Assembly: GCA_030549495.1 (NCBI GenBank)
Contig: JAUIRK010000511.1
Span: forward strand, 1 to 64,000
Length of the DNA: 64,000 nt
Direction of reading: 5' to 3'
DNA from: Nectonema munidae
Taxonomy: Eukaryota; Nematomorpha; Nectonematoida; Nectonematidae
The notes below the pieces were generated by a model that worked only from the letters and a program-made list of their open reading frames with translations, was not told the origin of the DNA and did no database searches. Shown in pieces: positions 50,301-62,430 of this stretch (its first letter is position 1; each line of letters starts with the position of its first letter). Both the position numbers and the translations under genes were made by a program.

Positions 50301-50455
50301 ACTTCGTGAATCTTGTGAAAGATTTTACTACTCAAACTGGAGGACTTCTTGCTAACGGGCAGGATGTTGTGATGAGAGGTACTGTGTTTCGCAGATCCAA
50401 TTGTTCTAAAAAGGCATAAGTCGAAAAATCCAGCTAAAACTCCGCAATCCACCAT
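29051..50455 (-). CDS. syd-1: SYD-1 / RhoGAP100F-type synaptic protein: PDZ, C2, RhoGAP (13 coding exons)
   Basis: SYD-1 proteins sit at presynaptic sites, where they organise active zones with partners such as liprin-alpha and neurexin. Inferred exons, in coding order: 50455-50127, 49658-49571, 48711-48200, 45384-45097, 43927-43677, 43077-42902, 42104-42030, 41612-41576, 39442-39197, 37185-36932, 35099-34712, 30848-30676, 29323-29051. GT/AG borders and phases join to 1029 codons plus TAG. PDZ (about residues 95-170) has ILKRPGQTLGLYIREGNG and VNMVDVTHMSIDDVVVIMSI, nearly identical to fly RhoGAP100F. A Ser/Asn-rich linker follows, then C2 (about 640-750: GLLILKLICCRNL, YCILEVEDSLKARTCLQ), then RhoGAP (about 790-1000: LKDFLRELPEPLF, LATVFGPLL). 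The arginine-finger position is Thr (GIYTLSSS). It lacks the long C-terminal extension of the fly protein. Confidence 0.93.
30676..30848 (-). CDS. syd-1: SYD-1 exon 12 (RhoGAP)
   Basis: Codes DILKDFLRELPEPLFTNSLY, then MFNIMDCLCPINK. The LKDxLRELPEPLFT block is the RhoGAP family signature. The acceptor is AATTTAG and the donor GTAATC. Confidence 0.93.
31400..32345 (+). pseudogene. Decayed LINE reverse transcriptase, C-terminal half
   Basis: Reads SRFLFNTMIEGILNDASKEG, then RLYTDDIILIADSLQDLSKK, the RT Y-[AT]-D-D active-site block with T in place of A. Next is CAVCGxxVKRNSIFC..C..KHKRCFGIKGS-like text, a zinc-finger-like insert, then NFCYLEEVIDQIGCVSNSVE and SISSLVYSSQSWA, the usual FCYLGDV...SxLLYGSETWA region. 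The CYAVCG and HKRCxGIKG insert is known from a group of metazoan LINEs. Several stops and frame changes occur. The N-terminal endonuclease is absent. Confidence 0.8.
33528..33655 (-). repeat. tRNA-like SINE remnant
   Basis: Diverged member of the SINE family. On the - strand the B-box region reads GGTTTTGGGTTCGTTCCAGC, followed by AGCAAGCCTTCATTGCTAAT. First of three tRNA-like units in 0.5 kb. Confidence 0.6.
33680..33800 (+). repeat. tRNA-like SINE, second family
   Basis: GGGTCTCTCGTTGGAATGCT, then the B-box-like AGAGGTTCAAGTCTCATTAC. tRNA-like promoter spacing, but the body differs from the family at 33861. Confidence 0.5.
33861..34012 (-). repeat. tRNA-derived SINE (well-preserved copy)
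   Basis: On the - strand: GCGTGAGTAAGGTTGGTTAG (A-box-like), CTCAAGGTCTCGGGTTCGAT ending in CCC (B box), then GCAGCAAGCCTACTTTCCTC, ending at GTACCTTTTT. Same family as 20290. Confidence 0.82.
34712..35099 (-). CDS. syd-1: SYD-1 exon 11 (end of C2, start of RhoGAP)
   Basis: Codes VISRLKPYGSVYLSLEYFDT, then IFGIPLELICEKENSTIPDI, VKCVQEVEKRGVSCIGIYTL and FVPDINTITG. Fly has LFGADLETVVNRE, RCVEEVERRGLDIIGLYRLCGS and HVPDINVITG. The catalytic arginine of GLYR is replaced by threonine (codon 34859-34857). Confidence 0.94.
35100..36931. other. SYD-1 intron 10
   Basis: AT-rich intron with two SINE pieces: 35560-35632, and a weak tRNA-like unit at 35655-35720 with B-box-like GGTGTTCGATTCC. No other recognisable content. 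Confidence 0.5.
35560..35632 (-). repeat. tRNA-derived SINE fragment (tRNA-like head)
   Basis: On the - strand GCGTGAGTACGGTGGTTCGC, TTCAAGGTCTTGGGTTTGAT and CCGCTTCAAGCC. The tRNA-like part of the family at 20290 and 33861. Confidence 0.7.
36932..37185 (-). CDS. syd-1: SYD-1 exon 10 (C2 domain)
   Basis: Codes EEIYCILEVEDSLKARTCLQ, then WNEVYEIDVFNAKSLCILLY. This matches fly LYCVIECDRVHKARTVV and WDESFELDLVGNKQLDVLVY. The acidic calcium-ligand pattern of classical C2 domains is not evident, as in the fly protein. Confidence 0.92.
37488..38360. repeat. Foldback element with tandem-repeat arms
   Basis: The left side is about ten copies of a roughly 20-base unit, TTTTAAGTTCGTCCTTTTTC, at 37495-37695. 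It is followed by TTTCAAAAGCATGTTCAAAT (37708) and ATTTCATATTCCTTTTTGC (near 37843). The right side gives the inverse: GCAAAAAGGAATATGAAAT (38203), ATTTGAACATGCTTTTGAAA (38249), then GAACTTAAAATGAAAAAAGA repeats to 38350. The arms are imperfect and unequal, because the left array is larger; the loop is about 300 bases. Lies in SYD-1 intron 9. No ORF. Confidence 0.85.
39197..39442 (-). CDS. syd-1: SYD-1 exon 9 (start of C2 domain)
   Basis: Codes MFQSHLNPNVTQNLAQSKYD and, after a Ser/Asn run, VTGLLILKLICCRNLLKNKL. The last part is the first C2 strand, as in fly ISGMLWIHLLAGRGL. The donor is GTTTCA. Confidence 0.88.
39443..41575. other. SYD-1 intron 8
   Basis: Contains a degenerate patch at 39590-39910 with ACATTTGGC / AAATGTCCG-type motifs seen again near 32890. 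Also a short three-copy tandem of GGATTTTTCTTTTT at 40207-40265 and a tRNA-like unit at 40725-40800. Otherwise AT-rich and blank. Confidence 0.5.
40725..40800 (-). repeat. tRNA-like unit
   Basis: On the - strand a Pol III-like B box lies in GGTATCGGGTTCGATTCCGG, with GGTTTAATCGCGCTGGTGGT upstream as an A-box-like segment. It could be a SINE head or a decayed tRNA copy. I could not fold an intact tRNA. Confidence 0.45.
41576..41612 (-). CDS. syd-1: SYD-1 exon 8 (probable microexon)
   Basis: Thirty-seven bases coding NYTTSYSSFSLK plus one base. Preceded by TTTGCAG and followed by GTAAGA. An exon ending in phase 1 is needed to enter exon 9 in frame, and this one provides it. Confidence 0.6.
42030..42104 (-). 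CDS. syd-1: SYD-1 exon 7 (probable, linker)
   Basis: Twenty-five codons, CTKLSELKEKIDSTADSFLF then KIELQ, phase 0 at both ends, between a TAGTCAG acceptor and a GTAAAA donor. No recognised similarity, so this exon rests on splice signals and frame. Confidence 0.55.
42902..43077 (-). CDS. syd-1: SYD-1 exon 6 (linker with conserved motif)
   Basis: Codes TLLPLSSSVNTSEIYSASEY then HTWLDTKDKYGSQ and HRRREKQ. The SxxIYSASEYHTWL block matches SPSIFTADEYRAWL of the fly linker, which confirms the order of exons here. Confidence 0.88.
43251..43461. repeat. Perfect 28-base inverted repeat (hairpin) in SYD-1 intron 5
   Basis: Bases 43251-43278 (starting GTACTTTCCTGTTATCGCCC) are the exact reverse complement of 43434-43461, with 155 bases between. 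Next to it, 43490-43612, lies a smaller foldback of the TTTTTGCAATTCTATTTTG family. Perfect arms suggest a young non-autonomous element. Confidence 0.85.
43490..43612. repeat. Small foldback, T-rich unit family
   Basis: Left CTTTTTGCAATTCTATTTTG (43498), right inverse match CGCAAAATAGAACT (43587). Same unit as in the 19565-20092 and 47030-47160 repeats. Confidence 0.55.
43677..43927 (-). CDS. syd-1: SYD-1 exon 5 (linker)
   Basis: Codes RNMKTKENDPLNLSPRSNPL and ends with KNAMKQHIHHS. Ser/Pro/His-rich, no domain. The leading A completes an arginine started in exon 4, and the single trailing A joins exon 6. The acceptor is GTATAG and the donor GTATAC. Confidence 0.75.
44580..44840 (+). repeat. 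Dispersed repeat, copy 2
   Basis: Diverged direct copy of 4600-4860. The shared landmark GAATAGTAAAGTTATGCATT is identical in both. Lies in SYD-1 intron 4. Confidence 0.7.
45097..45384 (-). CDS. syd-1: SYD-1 exon 4 (linker)
   Basis: Codes PNNIWRSKHNECGCKSNSST, a Ser run, then SFTQTPRSFYRTNTDPIS and SPDISVASDSEISRTAH. Low-conservation linker. Called from phase continuity with exons 3 and 5, a strong CATACAG acceptor and a GTATCA donor. Confidence 0.8.
45385..48199. other. SYD-1 intron 3
   Basis: AT-rich. Holds a T-rich imperfect array at about 47030-47160 (units like TTTTGTCTTTTTGCAATTTT) of the same family as the foldback arms. No gene or intact element seen. Confidence 0.5.
47030..47160 (+). 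repeat. Imperfect array of a ~20-base T-rich unit
   Basis: Four to five diverged units of TTTTGTCTTTTTGCAATTTG type in a row. A similar array lies at 49070-49160 and a short one at 52755-52815. Confidence 0.6.
48200..48711 (-). CDS. syd-1: SYD-1 exon 3 (end of PDZ and linker)
   Basis: Starts IGDEIIKVNMVDVTHMSIDD, then VVVIMSIPRRLLLEIKS, closing the PDZ domain. It continues into a Ser/Asn/Lys-rich linker with a YLYYNSQPL motif reminiscent of MYYNTRP in the fly linker. The donor is GTAAGT at 48199. Confidence 0.93.
49571..49658 (-). CDS. syd-1: SYD-1 exon 2 (PDZ)
   Basis: Codes REGNGWERRSGVFVSRIATG then SRIEKSHYID, against fly REGNGADRTDGVFISRIALE. Clean AACAG acceptor and GTAAGT donor; the first base completes the arginine of LYIR. 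Confidence 0.93.
49860..49975 (+). repeat. tRNA-derived SINE
   Basis: + strand copy: GGCGTGAGTAAGGTTGGATA, CTCAAGGTCTTGGGATCGAT with CCC, then TTCCTTTCTTCATAATTAGA and CCAATTGTGCCAC. Same family as 20290 and 33861, in SYD-1 intron 1. Confidence 0.8.
50127..50455 (-). CDS. syd-1: SYD-1 exon 1 (N-terminus and start of PDZ)
   Basis: Codes SSKIFHKIHEVESERDSHLA, then VKVIEILKRPGQTLGLYIR, as in fly KIFEQIQAVESGHDA and VEIVKRPGQTLGLYIR. The start is uncertain. An ATG at 50455 opens the frame, but a CCTTTTTAG acceptor ends at 50406 and another TTTTTTAG ends at about 50468. The true exon may thus begin at 50405 or 50467 and be joined to an unseen upstream exon. Confidence 0.85.
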
Positions 50456-50467
50456 GACATATGTCTA

Positions 50468-55110
<4,643 letters not shown>

Positions 55111-55284
55111 TGCTTCATTGCATACCAACTTTGAAAAATCGACTCAGAGAAGAATTCCTAATTTATACTTAAAAATAAAAAAAGAAATGAAAAAATACCG
55201 ACTCAAGCTGAACGATAAAAAACGATCTTTCGAAAATATCTAAATTGAAGAAGAAATTACCATACTTGGAGTTCCTCTAGAGTC

Positions 55285-56265
55285 CAGTGTTTCCCAACCT
55301 TTTTGACGCTCCGTACCCCAAAAAAATTTTAATTTTTTTTGTACCCCTTACAGTTTATGTAATGAAAATTTATAAATTTATTTAAAAGAAAAGTTGAAAT
55401 AAAAAACGACAAAAATTTGCATAATCATTTTTTATGAGGTACTATATTAACAAAAATGAAATATATGGAAATAAAGTGAAACAGTCTGCATCCAAACAAC
55501 TTCCATTTTAAAAAATAGTTCAATTTTTTATTCTCTTTTAAAAAGCAAATAATTTTATACAAAGTCCACCTCAAATTTAAAGACTATTTTGCTCCTGTTT
55601 TTTGCATTTGAGTTTCTCAAAACGTGATACTTTGCTACTGATAACAATTCGCATATCTGCTTGTGAACTCAAGCGATTTCTTGATTTAGTCCTTATTGAC
55701 AAAAGGGTACTAAATCCGGATTCGCACAAGTAAGATGTCACAAATGGAATAAGCATACTTTGTGCTTTTTTACAAAGTCTTGGAAACATCTCCATTGCCG
55801 AGCACCAATATTGTTCCAAAGTTTTGCTTTCAAACTGCATTTCTAAAACACAGTTTGTGCGCAATTCAATAAGATCATCCATCTTTCAACGTTTCATCAT
55901 TCGGCATATAATCCAAATTAAAAGAATATGGATTTATTATCCATTTTTCAGAGGCTTCTAGATTTCCCCCTTCAAAATATCCACCAAATAACTTGGATAA
56001 TATTTCCAAATGGTTACCAATTTCTTCTCGAACACTTGGAATTAGGGACTCATCTTCATCGGTCGTTTCTTCGAGTGATGGAAAATTCAAAAGATTATCT
56101 TTTCAACTCATCGACGACAGGGATGTAACTTTTCTTTGAAAGCATTTTATTTTGCTTAAAACTAAAGTTTAGACACTTCTTATATTTGAATGTAGTACTT
56201 TGTACCCCCTGAGGTAAAGCGTCGCACCCCCTGGGGGTACGAGCACCCGTGGTTGGGAACCCCTG
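55285..56265 (-). mobile_element. Internally deleted hAT transposon with both ends
   Basis: About 980 bases with inverted ends CAGTGTTTCCCAACC (55285) and, on the other strand, CAGGGGTTCCCAACC (56265), typical of ZBED/Buster-related hATs. TCTAGA flanks both ends, fitting the hAT 8-bp nTCTAGAn target preference. The transposase on the - strand keeps only its C-terminal part: FWCSVM-like YWCSAMEMFPRLCKKAQSML, IPFVTSYLCESGFSTLLSIR and TKSRNRLS, the dimerisation block of this family. A short N-terminal piece near 56150 is joined to it, so the middle is deleted. One frame change separates 56090-55875 from 55882-55577. Confidence 0.9.
55577..55882 (-). pseudogene. hAT transposase C-terminal dimerisation region
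   Basis: About 100 codons. The motif LCESGFSTLLSIRTKSRNRL corresponds to LCEAGFSxLxxIKTKxRxRL of ZBED5/SCAND3/FAM200-type hAT transposases. The DDE core is absent, so this copy cannot be an active enzyme. Confidence 0.88.
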
Positions 56266-56880
56266 CGTCTAGACAAAAACTTACTCTATGATTCTTTTAT
56301 TAAAAGTAAATTGAAAGAAGGCTACCTTTTTTCTAAAGAATTTGAAACAATTCAAGAAATTTCTCTCGAAAAGTCACTTTATACCTCTGATCAGTGCTTA
56401 TGTCTTAAGCCGCTTTGATTACTGCAATTCTTTGCTTTGAAAGTAAAGCTGAAGAAACTCCAAGTTTTTCAAAATAAATGCGCACGCTTAATTTTTGGCA
56501 TAACAAGACAAAAAAGTGTTTCTCACGTCCTAAAAGAACTACACTGACTGAAAATTGAACGAAGAATCGTTTTCAAATTTTAGTTTTAGTTTACAAGTGT
56601 TTTAAGTACCAAAAAGCATTTGCTAGAAATGCATAGTCATTGAAATAAGAAATTTCAACTTTTTTGGATTGCAAAACTCCGGTGTACAAAGCATGCAAGC
56701 TTTGGAACGTTTTGCCTTATTACTTGAAAATAGCTGAAAAGTTATCTACTTTCAGAAAAAATCTGAAAACTTATCTTTTTGAGTGTTGTGATGATCTAAT
56801 ATTTTCTTTAAATATTTATCTTTAAATTTATGTTTTTCTTTATCTTCATCTTTATCTTTATCTTCATCATCATCATCCAA

Positions 56881-59800
56881 ATCTCACAGAAGAACAAATT
56901 AGCACTCAAGGTCTCTTTTAATACAACTTTTTCCTCATCATAGCTTATTAAAGCTTCTAACCTGCATTTTTCTCTATTTTAAATAAGAAAAAGTTATGCT
57001 TTTCAAGCGTATCTTTGCCAAATTCAAAACATCCTTATAATTAATCATTTCTTCTAAATAGTTATTATCACTTTGACTCAACACTTTTTTATTGCAAACT
57101 TCATTTCCACATAAAAAAAAATCAAATTCACATCAAATAAAATGTTTTTGTTTTTCGTCTATTTCGCATTCATTTCAAAAAGTTAGTAGGCATTTTAAAA
57201 CAATTTATAAAATTTGGTCGATATATTTTCATGGAGAGATATGGTAGTATATTGCACACTCTATCGCCAGGCACTAAGAGTTACACGCGAAAACTGACAC
57301 TAAGAGAGGCTGGACTATAAGAGTTTGAGGGATAATTCGGCCTCAAGACATTTCATCCATCTAAACAATTTGGCCTCGAGACACATCCAAGCATGGACAG
57401 TTCAGTCTCACACCAATATTATCGCATTGCACATACATAATCAAATATAGAAGGATTTCTTACTGCTGACGAGAATTTTCAATATGATGCACCAAAATTC
57501 GAAGATCCTCTCTCCAGTTTGGCCATTTTTTCCTGATATCGAGTCTCACTGGATAAAAATCCCAATTAAACAGAACGAAAACCCGTTTTTGTTTAGTCAA
57601 AATTTAACTAAAAGTATGAAAAGCTTTATTAGGTGTTGTAAATTATATTTATATTTTTTATCTGCTTTAAAATTTTTCTATCAGATAAAGTAGATTTTTT
57701 TCCTTATTTTAGTGTTTTATTTTTAATTTGGTTTCTGCAATCTTGTCTCGTTTGGGCAATCAGGTGTCCTATTTTCATTGTTGTTTATTCTTTAAATCGT
57801 CCGCTCAACCAGTCACATTTCCCCGAGCAGGATAACTGTCTCTGTATACTATTGGCTCATTCGACCATCACTCTGATGTAGACGGCATTGAGGCAGAAAG
57901 CACTCCAGTCTAACTTTGACGGTTTAAGTTTCAACGCCTAGTTCACAGGAAATACATATTGGGATCTAATTTTTCAGCTTAAATATTCTTTAAGTTGTTT
58001 GGTAATGGGTAAAGGTACCCTGGAGTGTTTTCATCGATCAGACCTTGAGTTATTGAAATTAGGTATATAAACAACCTTACTCACCCCCCCCCCCCTCCCC
58101 TCTCTCCCGAATGTGTTTATGTAATAAAGATTCTGTTATTTATTTTGCTTAAATGAATTTATTAATAAAATTGATGTTTTAATTTGGTTATTAATCAGCT
58201 TATTAGCTAAGTTATTTTTTTATCTTCTCACTGTCTCTAAAAAGTAGTATACGCTGAAATATCCAAATTATATATTTTTCATAGCAAAGTTTAGGTCCAA
58301 ATTTCTCAAAATACAACATCCCTTTTTACACTGTATTTTTGGGAAAATATTCAAGTATATACAAACATTGATGAAAATCATCAAATTGTGACATACGCAT
58401 GGAGCAGGGAACTTTTCATTTTCGGAAAAGTACAGGTCCATTTGTCCGCACGATGGACTAGGAAACCATATGGGCAATAAAATGAGCTAAACACTGCTCA
58501 CCTTTAATTAAATCCATATAATTATTATATTTTCAATATAATAACATTGATGTATTAAAAAAGGCATGGGCACATTTACGAATCCTGTGATGAATCAAAT
58601 CTTTTCCTCCAATTTTTAGAAGCAGGAATTTTTGAATTCAGCATTCCCAATCTCGTCTATACAGGAATTAAGATGAATATAAGAGAATTATATTTTATCC
58701 CTTTAGCAAATAACAGGAGATATCTCAATTTTAATCAACTAAATTTTCAATCTGATCGAAGGCTCGAACAAAACCCCCTGATTCTAATTTCAAATCCAGC
58801 CTTTACATACTATTAATAATAATAATAATAATAATAGTAATAACTTTAAAATTCTTGCTATGATGATGAAAATGTATGATTCCAAAGAATTTATTTTTAC
58901 ATATAATTAAATTGGAGACAATATTTCAATGTTTCGAAACGCCATTGTAAAACGTATTCATGCTTCAAACCAGAGGACCATAAGCTTAGGCAGAATTATT
59001 CAATCGATTTACTTCCTGACAGTCCACAGAACTTCCTAGTCTCGGTTATGGGTTGTGCGCGATGTTCGCATCCATTCTTGAAGATATCATGGTCCCAACC
59101 GGAATGCTCAGTTCAGGATGTCAAATTTCTATCCCACTAAATCCCAAAAATGGCGTCTTGTATTGCATATCGATATAAAATAGTTTGCAAGAATGCATCA
59201 ATTTTTTATCCTATACTTGTTGCAAAAATTTTGAAATATATAAGATATTGACTTTCCTCCATGCTTCAATCAAATTGATCGTGAGACAGATTTCCCAAAA
59301 ATTTGAAAACATTTCACAGCGTTATCTTAAAAAGCTTTTTTCACATGTATTCGTTTTGACTAGTTTATGGTATTCGGTTAAAATTAACCAATTAGTAACC
59401 GCTGAAGGCAACTCGCAAAACCCTTGTCAAGTCATAGCAAATGTGCATATATATATATATAATTCCTTTATACCATAATAATGTCTTGTGTGTTTTTAAA
59501 AATGGCATTACATAAGCTTATTTTCATGTTCCCTCGCACCTCTGATTATGTTCTAATTAATTTGAATTTGTTTTTTTCCCATTTCCTTGACGACTTATTT
59601 TTGTGGTTTATGTATATCTATGCGAAATTAGCGGATTAATCGATTGGTTAAAGGATATTAAGCAATGAATTAGCTGGTTAACCAAAGCACGGTTAATTAC
59701 CATCACTAGTTTGGGCGTGGAAGACTTTGTATTTGAGGTTATTTATCGATACGTTTCGATTAGATCACTAAAATGAAAAGAATTGAGATTCCTTTCTTTT

Positions 59801-61500
59801 TATCTTCTTTCGATAAAAACTTTCAATTTCATATTAATTCTTTTCACAATCCTTTCTTTCAATGAAGAAAAGAATTGGTAAGGCTTGTTTCCCAAAGCGT
59901 AAGTGTAACTACAACTAATTAACTAAGGTACACATACAAACTAAGTTTGTTTAACGCTATCATCAATTTGATTAATGTCTATCCACTGGAAATTCAAGTT
60001 CGTCTACGTTCCTCTACAGAAACAACGGGTTTTAGAAAAAACCTTGAAAAAAAAGGGCTTGAAAAATTATGAAACACACTTATTGATTAAGTGAACCATA
60101 TTCATTACACTTTTTTGTAAAATTAAAGTTTTTAAGATTTTGTTTTAAAAACATCTTTAAAAAACACCATGAAAAATATATCCTTAAAACTCGAGATTAA
60201 AAAATATATTATTTACGTTTAACGCCATCTAAATTTTTCTTTGTATACTTCAAAAGATGCCTTCTCTGCATCTTCCTCAGTGCACATAGTGTGTTTATTA
60301 TTGTTTCACATCCTTAAACATTGAAGAACATAATAAATGATCTATTTAATCCAAAAACCAACTTTTCTAACCTATTTAGTAAGTGATACAAAATTTTCTC
60401 TCAGTCTCATCACATATAGCTCAAATAATTCAGATGAAAAATTTGAGGATATATTTTTAGTTTTGAAAATTTACTTTCAAGTATTTATGAAGAGGATACT
60501 TCTGCTCCAACTTTTTATCAGGATATTGTGATTCATAGAAAGGAGAAGAGAGATGAAGTCGATAAATTTAACAACTCGAAACCAAAAACTGCACATATGG
60601 TAATTGTCGTAATTTGAGATCACGCCCTTAGAGTTCTTCGAATGAAACAAAAATAGCATAGGTGAGATGAATATTTTTAATTCATACTTTTCCTTGGTGT
60701 CTCATTTCATGGAAATGGGCTGTTCTGGTTTATTTGTTCATAAATATATTTATTCGATTAGACAACGTAAGCACAAGAAATCCATAAGAAGAGATATCTG
60801 CAATAAGAGTATTTTATGGCATTTTTTGAAAAGGCGATAGATATACTGGACCAATAGGGGGGAAATGATGAGAAATTGATCATGCTTATAGATGGTCTCA
60901 AAGGCTACCACTGGATAAAAGTCCATCTTTGTCTATGAGATGTCAACACTTGTTATACTCTGAAAACAAACTATTTGTGGACAGTGAATCTAAATCACTT
61001 TTTGCGGCAAATAAAAATGCATAGCATCTTCTAGACTGCCAAAATAGAGCAAAGGCTCTTTTTGTCTTAAGTGAGTTTGATGCTAATTGCTTTGAAAACG
61101 TTCAGATTTAATCTTATAGCAATGAGATCTGGAAATTCTTGAAGAGAACTGAGGTAAAACTATTTCTTTTATGATCATATTTTTCTTTATAATGATTTGA
61201 AGATGGTGATCATTTCATTCCTTTTTATTCTGTAGTAAAGTGAAGGAAGCTTAATAATCTCATTCTCTGTGATTATGGAACATTTCTCATTTCATGCACA
61301 TTTGTAGTAAAATTCTTTTGAACTTTCCAATTTTCTTCAGATTACTTACAAAACAACTATGCCATAAATAACGTTTCCATATTCAAGAATTCGTCCTAAC
61401 AAAGACTTGAAAGGATAGGCAGCGGCATCAAAATTGGATAATACAAATGTGTTTTTAAACATATGTGTCGTAGAATATATTTTTTTAGAAGAGTTGAAAC
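56881..61500. other. Non-coding stretch
   Basis: AT-rich with no recognised gene. A GC-richer patch at 57270-57410 has repeated CACTAAGAG / GGCCTCAAGACA / GGCCTCGAGACA phrases. A tRNA-SINE piece lies at 58008-58090 next to a C run (58084-58096). A (TAA)n tract lies at 58812-58840. Confidence 0.5.
58008..58090 (-). repeat. tRNA-derived SINE, internally deleted
   Basis: Keeps both ends of the family (GTGAGTAAGGTTGTTTATAT, CTCAAGGTCTGATCGATGAA and ACACTCCAGGGTACCTTTAC on the - strand) but lacks the B box and middle body. Confidence 0.7.
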
Positions 61501-61504
61501 ATGT

Positions 61505-62430
61505 ATATTAAAATTAAACTTTGAATCGATTTATCAATCCTAGGTCATTCTGTTTTTTAACTTTGGATGGAGTTATGTCACCTAAGAAGAAAGCAGGATT
61601 ATTAGATTTGCCCATTTGAATATATTGACACTTGTTTAAATGAAAGCCCAAATCCCAGTGTTTAGACCATTCATACAAAGAGTATAAATCGTTCTGTAAA
61701 GACACATGTGAACTTACATCCGAAATATTAAAAATTTGGATGGCATCTGCAAAACTTTCACGTAAGAAATTAAATCATTTGAACCTTGTGAAATTCCACT
61801 AACAATTACAACATTACTTTATTTAAGTCCATTTAAACCCACTATATGTTTTCTATTTAAAATGTAGTATTTTAGACAAGATAGAAGTTTTCCCACACTT
61901 CCAAAAGATTCTAGTTAGTAATTAAGTAATCAGTATTAAGTAATTAGTTAGTAATTAAGTATTAAGTAATTAAGTAATTAGTGTAAGTAAATTAAGTCTT
62001 TTATGAAGAATCCTATCAAATACTTTTTGGAAGTCTAAGTGTAATTCAATGATAGAGTCACTTTATTGGAAAATTGGATTAAATTAGAAACTATTGATTT
62101 TTGAGAAGCAAACTATGTTGATGGATTGATTTGAGTTTGCTATTTAGAAAATGATTAAGAATGTCGTCATCTTTGATGATAATTGACTCAAAAACTTTGA
62201 ACACTGCCTAGTTCACGGAAATGGGTCTGTAGTTTCATAGCAGTTTCCTGTCTCCTTTTTTATATACTGGAGTGTAGTTATACAGCTAAATATTCAATCA
62301 TCGAGAATACATTCCTTCAATGATTTATTAAACAAAGTTTAACCGAGAGATATCATAGAGTCCAATAGATTTAAAGTTTGCTAACCTAACAAAGTCTACT
62401 TGAAGCGAAATCTCCTACGTTATTTAAATC
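61505..62430 (-). pseudogene. Decayed LINE reverse transcriptase fragment
   Basis: On the - strand, first VVIPLYKKG-like text, NYRPIS and KVFEIIIKDDILN-like text near 62290-62160. This is the VVPIFKKGDxxxxxNYRPISLLP...KVFExI RT start. Then LQNDLYSLYEWSKHWDLGFH and LNKCQYIQMG from 61702, the LxxDLxxLxxWSxxWxLxFNxxKCxxMxxG block with DLGL near the end. The active-site region between is decayed or missing. Multiple stops. Confidence 0.75.
61910..61990. repeat. AATTAAGT-type tandem repeat
   Basis: Irregular short tandem of TTAGTAATTAAG / AAGTAATTAAGT units, inside the LINE remnant. Confidence 0.7.

Larger units (their letters stand above)
55130..56880 (+). mobile_element. LINE 3' end (CR1/L2/Jockey-like RT) interrupted by a hAT element
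   Basis: Before the hAT: KKYRLKLNDKKRSFE and ITILGVPLES, the LKLNDxKTEF...LGVxLDS stretch. After it: LDKNLLYDSF, SAYVLSRFDYCNSL-like text across frames, LKKLQVFQNKCARLIFGITR, KSVSHVLKELH, LKIERRIVFKI, then a KLWNxLPxxLK-like region and FRKNLKTYLF. These are the last RT blocks of CR1/L2-type LINEs (DYCNSLL, LQRVQNxAARL, LHWLPIEQRIxFKI). The 3' end has a TTTATC/ATC-rich tail near 56830-56878. Several stops and frame changes are present; the 5' part is missing. Confidence 0.85.

Noticed and set aside
50406-50455. MVDCGVLAGFF as a certain N-terminus of SYD-1
   Set aside because: It may be intron read-through, because a good acceptor (CCTTTTTAG) lies inside it. Kept only as one of the start options.
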